A DNA stretch of 8,702 nt, taken from assembly GCA_910576845.1 (NCBI GenBank), contig CAJTJA010000084.1, positions 1 through 8,702 of the forward strand, in the 5' to 3' direction. Positions 6,571 to 8,702 of the stretch are shown here, piece after piece. Both the position numbers and the translations under genes were made by a program. The notes under the pieces are model-generated. The model had not been told where the DNA came from, made no database searches, and worked only from the letters and a program-made list of their open reading frames with translations. Position 1 is the first letter of the stretch. Every line of letters begins with the position of its first letter. Source of the DNA: an uncultured Oscillibacter sp. (GTDB lineage Bacteria; Bacillota; Clostridia; Oscillospirales; Oscillospiraceae).

Positions 6571-6735
6571 TAGGGCCTGTTCACATAAGACAAATGCGCA
6601 GATTTTCGAGCAAATTTTCGCCGGCTGCAAGGCAAAAATTTGCAGGCGCACTGGCGTGCGTCAAAAATTTTTAACGCCGCAGACGGCAAAATTTGCCGGA
6701 AAGATGTGTGTTTGGCCTTATGTGAACAGGCCCTA
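6571..6735. mobile_element. 161-bp MITE-like element with 17-bp terminal inverted repeats and TA target duplication
   Basis: TAGGGCCTGTTCACATAAG (6571-6589) is the exact inverse of CTTATGTGAACAGGCCCTA (6717-6735). Taking the outer TA on each side as the target duplication leaves a 161-bp element (6573-6733). The interior is non-coding and self-complementary: GCAAATTTTCGCC (6610-6622) pairs with GGCAAAAATTTGC (6631-6643) with one mismatch, and a related palindrome CGGCAAA-A-TTTGCCG lies at 6684-6698. Size, perfect ends, TA duplication and absence of a transposase fit a non-autonomous element moved in trans, perhaps by an IS630/Tc1-mariner or IS5 (IS427-group) transposase; the family is a guess. 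It interrupts the 3' end of the neighbouring regulator gene. Confidence 0.85.
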
Positions 6736-6768
6736 ATATTCCAATCAGCACCACAAACTCTTCTGGTG

Positions 6769-7500
6769 TCAGACTGTCGTAGTCGATGCCCATGCAGCCA
6801 GATATACCTTTGCGGCCTGTTCCTCTGAACTCCCTTTCCTTTCAATAACGGACTGAACCTTCTTTTGAAATTTCTCTATGGCCACAAGCGAGGATAGGGC
6901 AGTTCCACTCTTGGCGGGCTTGGAATGGGACGCGCGTATGTCACGCAGGATGCCGGTCAAATCCTCCCGGAGAACGGAACCAACGTACTCATCCGCAGGA
7001 ATCTTCGCTAATTCAAGGGTACGATAAAATAATTCGTTTTCGTCTGGATGGTACTGCTTTTGCACAATACCCCGTATTGTACCCATGGTACTGTTCAAAT
7101 TGTCGATCTGCATACCGGCTATGTGGTCAGCAAAAATCTCCATGTCCACCATCAACCGCTGGAAGTCTCTATGGCTTATGATCTCAGACAGCAGCGTTCC
7201 GCTGAAACCTCCAGTCTTTAGTGCGTTAAGGGCCTCGTTGGTCAGGCGCAATTCTTGTATCTCTGTGTCAGCCTCTTTTTCCAGATTACTCACGCCCATG
7301 AGGTAATCCGTGGTCACACCGTAAAACTTCGCCAGCTTCACGATGCTGAAAGGGCTTATGTCCTTGAAGTCGCCGGTCTCATATGTGCCAAGAGCGGGCC
7401 TTGAAATTTTGGTGGCCTCCGCCAGTGTCTCCAGTGTAAGGCCGCGCTTCTTCCGCAAATCCTTCAGGCGCGCCGTGATCGTAAGTATCATATCGTCCAT
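6769..7500 (-). CDS. XRE-family helix-turn-helix regulator, 3' end damaged
   Basis: A 243-residue cytoplasmic DNA-binding protein. Residues about 8-68 are a classic Cro/C1-type HTH (LKDLRKKRGLTLETLAEATKISRPALGTYE region, ending DYLMG). The remaining 170 residues are helical and charged and match no family I can name; they may mediate dimerisation or sense a partner. I chose the ATG at 7500 because AAGGAGG lies 7 nt upstream; the longer form starting at 7560 begins upstream of the promoter at 7531-7539. The last residues (ASTTTV) look wrong: one frame over, the DNA reads GIDYDSLTPEEFVVLIGIL, which is strongly coding-like, so a one-base deletion near 6793 seems to have shifted the frame. The miniature element then cuts the original tail. 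The protein may still work through its intact HTH. It is divergent from the small HTH/ParB-like genes and may control that module. Confidence 0.85.
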   Translation of the reverse strand: MDDMILTITARLKDLRKKRGLTLETLAEATKISRPALGTYETGDFKDISPFSIVKLAKFYGVTTDYLMGVSNLEKEADTEIQELRLTNEALNALKTGGFSGTLLSEIISHRDFQRLMVDMEIFADHIAGMQIDNLNSTMGTIRGIVQKQYHPDENELFYRTLELAKIPADEYVGSVLREDLTGILRDIRASHSKPAKSGTALSSLVAIEKFQKKVQSVIERKGSSEEQAAKVYLAAWASTTTV

Positions 7501-7530
7501 CACTATGCCTCCTTCGCCTTTTAGAGACAA

Positions 7531-7539
7531 ATTATAGCA
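7531..7539 (-). promoter_or_regulatory. Extended -10 promoter of the XRE regulator
   Basis: Minus strand TGCTATAAT (7539-7531) is a perfect extended -10 element (TGn TATAAT) with no good -35. The predicted start near 7524 gives a leader of about 24 nt and supports the ATG at 7500. Confidence 0.7.
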
Positions 7540-7578
7540 CAGAAAAGAGCAATCATCCATCGAATTATGAAGTTTACG

Positions 7579-7616
7579 GGCAGATTTCCATAAGCGTGGA
7601 AATTTGCCTGTTTTGG
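7579..7616. repeat. Imperfect 12-bp hairpin in the divergent intergenic region
   Basis: GGCAGATTTCCA (7579-7590) pairs with TGGAAATTTGCC (7597-7608) with one mismatch, loop TAAGCG, followed by TGTTTTG on the plus strand. It is terminator-like, but no plus-strand gene precedes it. It could be an operator dyad for the nearby regulator. Confidence 0.4.
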
Positions 7617-7659
7617 GGCCGGTTTCCTACCTCTTGGATATACGGGAAAGGGCGAAAAT

Positions 7660-7948
7660 TTTTAGTATGATATGTCATGCAGTGATACCCACGCACCTTG
7701 ACAACCGCATGACCGTCTGAAACGGATATGCTCCCCTGCGAAGTACGCGATGAAGGGGTCCCCACATGAGCCCAGCGAAGCGGGTCATGTGGGGGGGAGC
7801 AGGAGCAGCGAAGTGAATGAGCTTTGCCGCTTGCGGCGAGACGAACGATACGGAGCTTGCGACGACGAAGCGTACCAACGGGAACGAAACGCCGCTGAAA
7901 GCCAGGGGCAGGAACGGGTTTCAGGTATGAACGGCAATCATACTAAAA
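7660..7948. ncRNA. Structured non-coding region bounded by a 12-bp inverted repeat
   Basis: TTTTAGTATGAT (7660-7671) is the exact inverse of ATCATACTAAAA (7937-7948). Nested stems lie between: TGCTCCCC (7729-7736) with GGGGAGCA (7794-7801); inside it CCCCACATGA (7760-7769) with TCATGTGGGG (7785-7794), capped by CCC/GGG and a GC-GAA-GC tip; GCCG-CTTG-CGGC (about 7827-7838); and CTGAAAGCC (7895-7903) with GGGTTTCAG (7916-7924), one mismatch. The ORF that crosses it (7750-7953) has no ribosome binding site and is an Arg/Glu/Ser-rich by-product. It could be a structured leader RNA of the small HTH/ParB-like operon, an independent RNA, a folded transfer or replication origin, or a non-autonomous element. 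I recognise no Rfam family, and no clear promoter reads into it. Confidence 0.5.
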
Positions 7949-7999
7949 GTTAGGAGAAAACGCAGCATAAACATACGCAACGAAATAAAGGCTTATATC

Positions 8000-8185
8000 G
8001 TGCAGGAAGGCACGACTATGAGTGAAGTCGTTCGGACGCTGGCTGTTGTCCACGGCCGGAGCGCCAGCGTCCCCAATCTTTCAGACAAGCTCAAGCGCGG
8101 CACCCTGCGGTACAGCGAGGCGATTGAACTGGCCGATGTACTCGGCTACGATATTATCTGGCAGAAACGAGGGATGGCACATTGA
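8000..8185 (+). CDS. Small HTH-like protein preceding the ParB-like gene
   Basis: A short basic protein. NLSDKLKRGTLRYSEAIELA followed by DVLGYDIIWQKR resembles the second half of a small Cro-like HTH, so DNA binding is likely but not shown. The start is uncertain. The conventional choices are GTG at 8000 (AAAGG 8 nt upstream) and ATG at 8018 (AGGAAGG 7 nt upstream). Coding character extends further up: in the same frame INIRNEIKAYIV precedes the GTG, beginning at an ATA at 7967 with AGGAG (7952-7956) 10 nt before it, and an in-frame TGA at 7928. The native start may therefore have been ATG at 7967, now ATA, giving 72 residues. The stop overlaps a possible TTG start of the ParB-like gene, so the two are translationally coupled. 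Confidence 0.7.
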   Translation: MQEGTTMSEVVRTLAVVHGRSASVPNLSDKLKRGTLRYSEAIELADVLGYDIIWQKRGMAH

Positions 8186-8187
8186 GC

Positions 8188-8702
8188 ATGAATGTCAGAA
8201 TTGACGAAATCAAGGTGAATCCCGGGCGGCGCGCCGCTTTGGAACATGACATTGAGGAACTTGCGTTCAGCATTTCGGAAATCGGCCTGCTGAATCCGAT
8301 CACGCTGACCGGGGACTATACCCTGGTGGCGGGACTACACCGGCTGGAGGCTGTGAAGCTGCTGGGCTGGATAGATGTCGAGTGTACGGTCACCGGCTTG
8401 GAGGGTATGGCGGCGGAGCTGGCCGAGCTTGACGAGAACTTTGCGCGGGCAAACCTCTCCCCGCTGGAAATCGGTGATCTGTATAGGCGGCGCAAGGACA
8501 TTTATGAAATGCTCTATCCCGAAACCAAGGCAGGGACCGCGCAGGCGATTGGTATGAACAAGGCGAAGGGAAACAACGTGGATTGCAAATTGCAATCCAC
8601 GAGGAAGTCCTTCATAGAGGACACCGCCAGCGTAACAGGCTCCCACCCCAGCACCATCGCACAGCATATCAAAATCGCAACTGATCTGACGTCGGAGGCA
8701 AA
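8188..8702 (+). CDS. ParB/Spo0J-like N-terminal domain protein (partial, runs off the end)
   Basis: The visible 171 residues show the ParB/sulfiredoxin-like domain: VNPGRR (10-15), ELAFSISEIGLLNPITL (24-40, box I), LVAGLHRLEAVKLLGW (46-61, box II, with GLHR where chromosomal ParB has its arginine-rich nucleotide patch) and ENFARANLSPLE (83-94). A helical region begins at about 150 (SVTGSHPSTIAQHI), probably the HTH. Such proteins bind centromere-like sites in partition, or regulate or nick DNA in plasmids and conjugative elements. This divergent version, without a visible parA, is typical of integrative elements. GAGGGA (8169-8174) is 7 nt from an in-frame TTG at 8182 and 13 nt from the ATG at 8188, so the true start may be the TTG, two residues longer. 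It forms an operon with the small gene just upstream. Confidence 0.88.
   Translation, partial: MNVRIDEIKVNPGRRAALEHDIEELAFSISEIGLLNPITLTGDYTLVAGLHRLEAVKLLGWIDVECTVTGLEGMAAELAELDENFARANLSPLEIGDLYRRRKDIYEMLYPETKAGTAQAIGMNKAKGNNVDCKLQSTRKSFIEDTASVTGSHPSTIAQHIKIATDLTSEA
8578..8600. repeat. Near-perfect 23-bp palindrome inside the ParB-like gene
   Basis: GTGGATTGCAA (8578-8588) is followed by one A and its exact inverse TTGCAATCCAC (8590-8600). It lies in the region coding for the loop between the ParB domain and the helical part (NVDCKLQST). It may be a binding site for the ParB-like protein or a neighbouring HTH protein, or an mRNA hairpin. Confidence 0.6.

Noticed and set aside
6190..6651. Minus-strand ORF read as a 153-residue protein
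   Set aside because: It starts inside the miniature element and runs through two terminator hairpins. Only the part at 6490-6570 looks coding, as the severed tail of the regulator.
6570..6845. ORFs inside the miniature element on both strands
   Set aside because: They are formed by the terminal repeats and AT-rich palindromes, with no start signals. They are element by-products.
7698..7732. Promoter for the small HTH/ParB-like operon (TTGACA at 7698 with TATGCT at 7727)
   Set aside because: The spacing is 23 bp, too long for a normal promoter, and the second box overlaps the stem at 7729-7736.
7750..7953. 67-residue plus-strand ORF in the structured region
   Set aside because: There is no ribosome binding site, the composition is Arg/Glu/Ser-rich, and the stretch is dominated by hairpins.
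7579..8600. CRISPR array or regularly spaced repeats
   Set aside because: The repeats here are inverted pairs that form stems. No direct repeats of constant length and spacing are present anywhere in the window.

Overview
The window looks like a GC-rich, gut-type member of the Clostridia, probably near Oscillospiraceae (Flavonifractor/Oscillibacter-like). This is inferred from codon use, strong Shine-Dalgarno sites, an Lsa/CplR-type ABC-F protein and Firmicutes-style intrinsic terminators. No marker gene fixes the taxon.

Positions 1-3500 hold core or near-core genes. An ornithine carbamoyltransferase (+) ends in a strong intrinsic terminator. It is followed by a 90-residue orphan with a C-terminal membrane segment (+), and then, on the opposite strand, a complete ABC-F ribosome-protection ATPase of the Lsa/CplR type. 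The ABC-F gene has the clearest regulatory region in the window: a consensus promoter, a leader of about 320 nt with a six-codon upstream ORF, a GC-rich segment that can pair in two ways, and an 11-bp terminator hairpin with six U residues before the gene. This is the layout of antibiotic-responsive transcription attenuation.

Positions 3500-6500 hold a divergently transcribed, secreted 699-residue serine hydrolase of the beta-lactamase/class C PBP superfamily. It has two candidate promoters. The nearer one has a 19-bp spacer carrying a dyad very like MerR/CueR-type operators. Two strong terminators lie downstream.

Positions 6490-8702 look like the edge of an accessory, probably mobile, region. 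An XRE-type regulator (-) has a damaged 3' end: an apparent one-base frameshift, then a 161-bp miniature inverted-repeat element flanked by TA. Removing the element restores one continuous reading frame across the junction. Upstream of the regulator lies about 290 bp of highly structured, apparently non-coding DNA bounded by a 12-bp inverted repeat. It leads into a small HTH-like gene whose natural start appears to be ATA, and then a ParB-like gene that runs off the end and contains a near-perfect 23-bp palindrome. A regulator, a small HTH gene and a ParB-like gene together are typical of conjugative or plasmid-derived modules, but no integrase or relaxase lies in the window.

I did not find a clearly new multi-gene system. 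The most promising items are the ABC-F attenuator, the MerR-like promoter, the structured region at 7660-7948 and the element-disrupted regulator.
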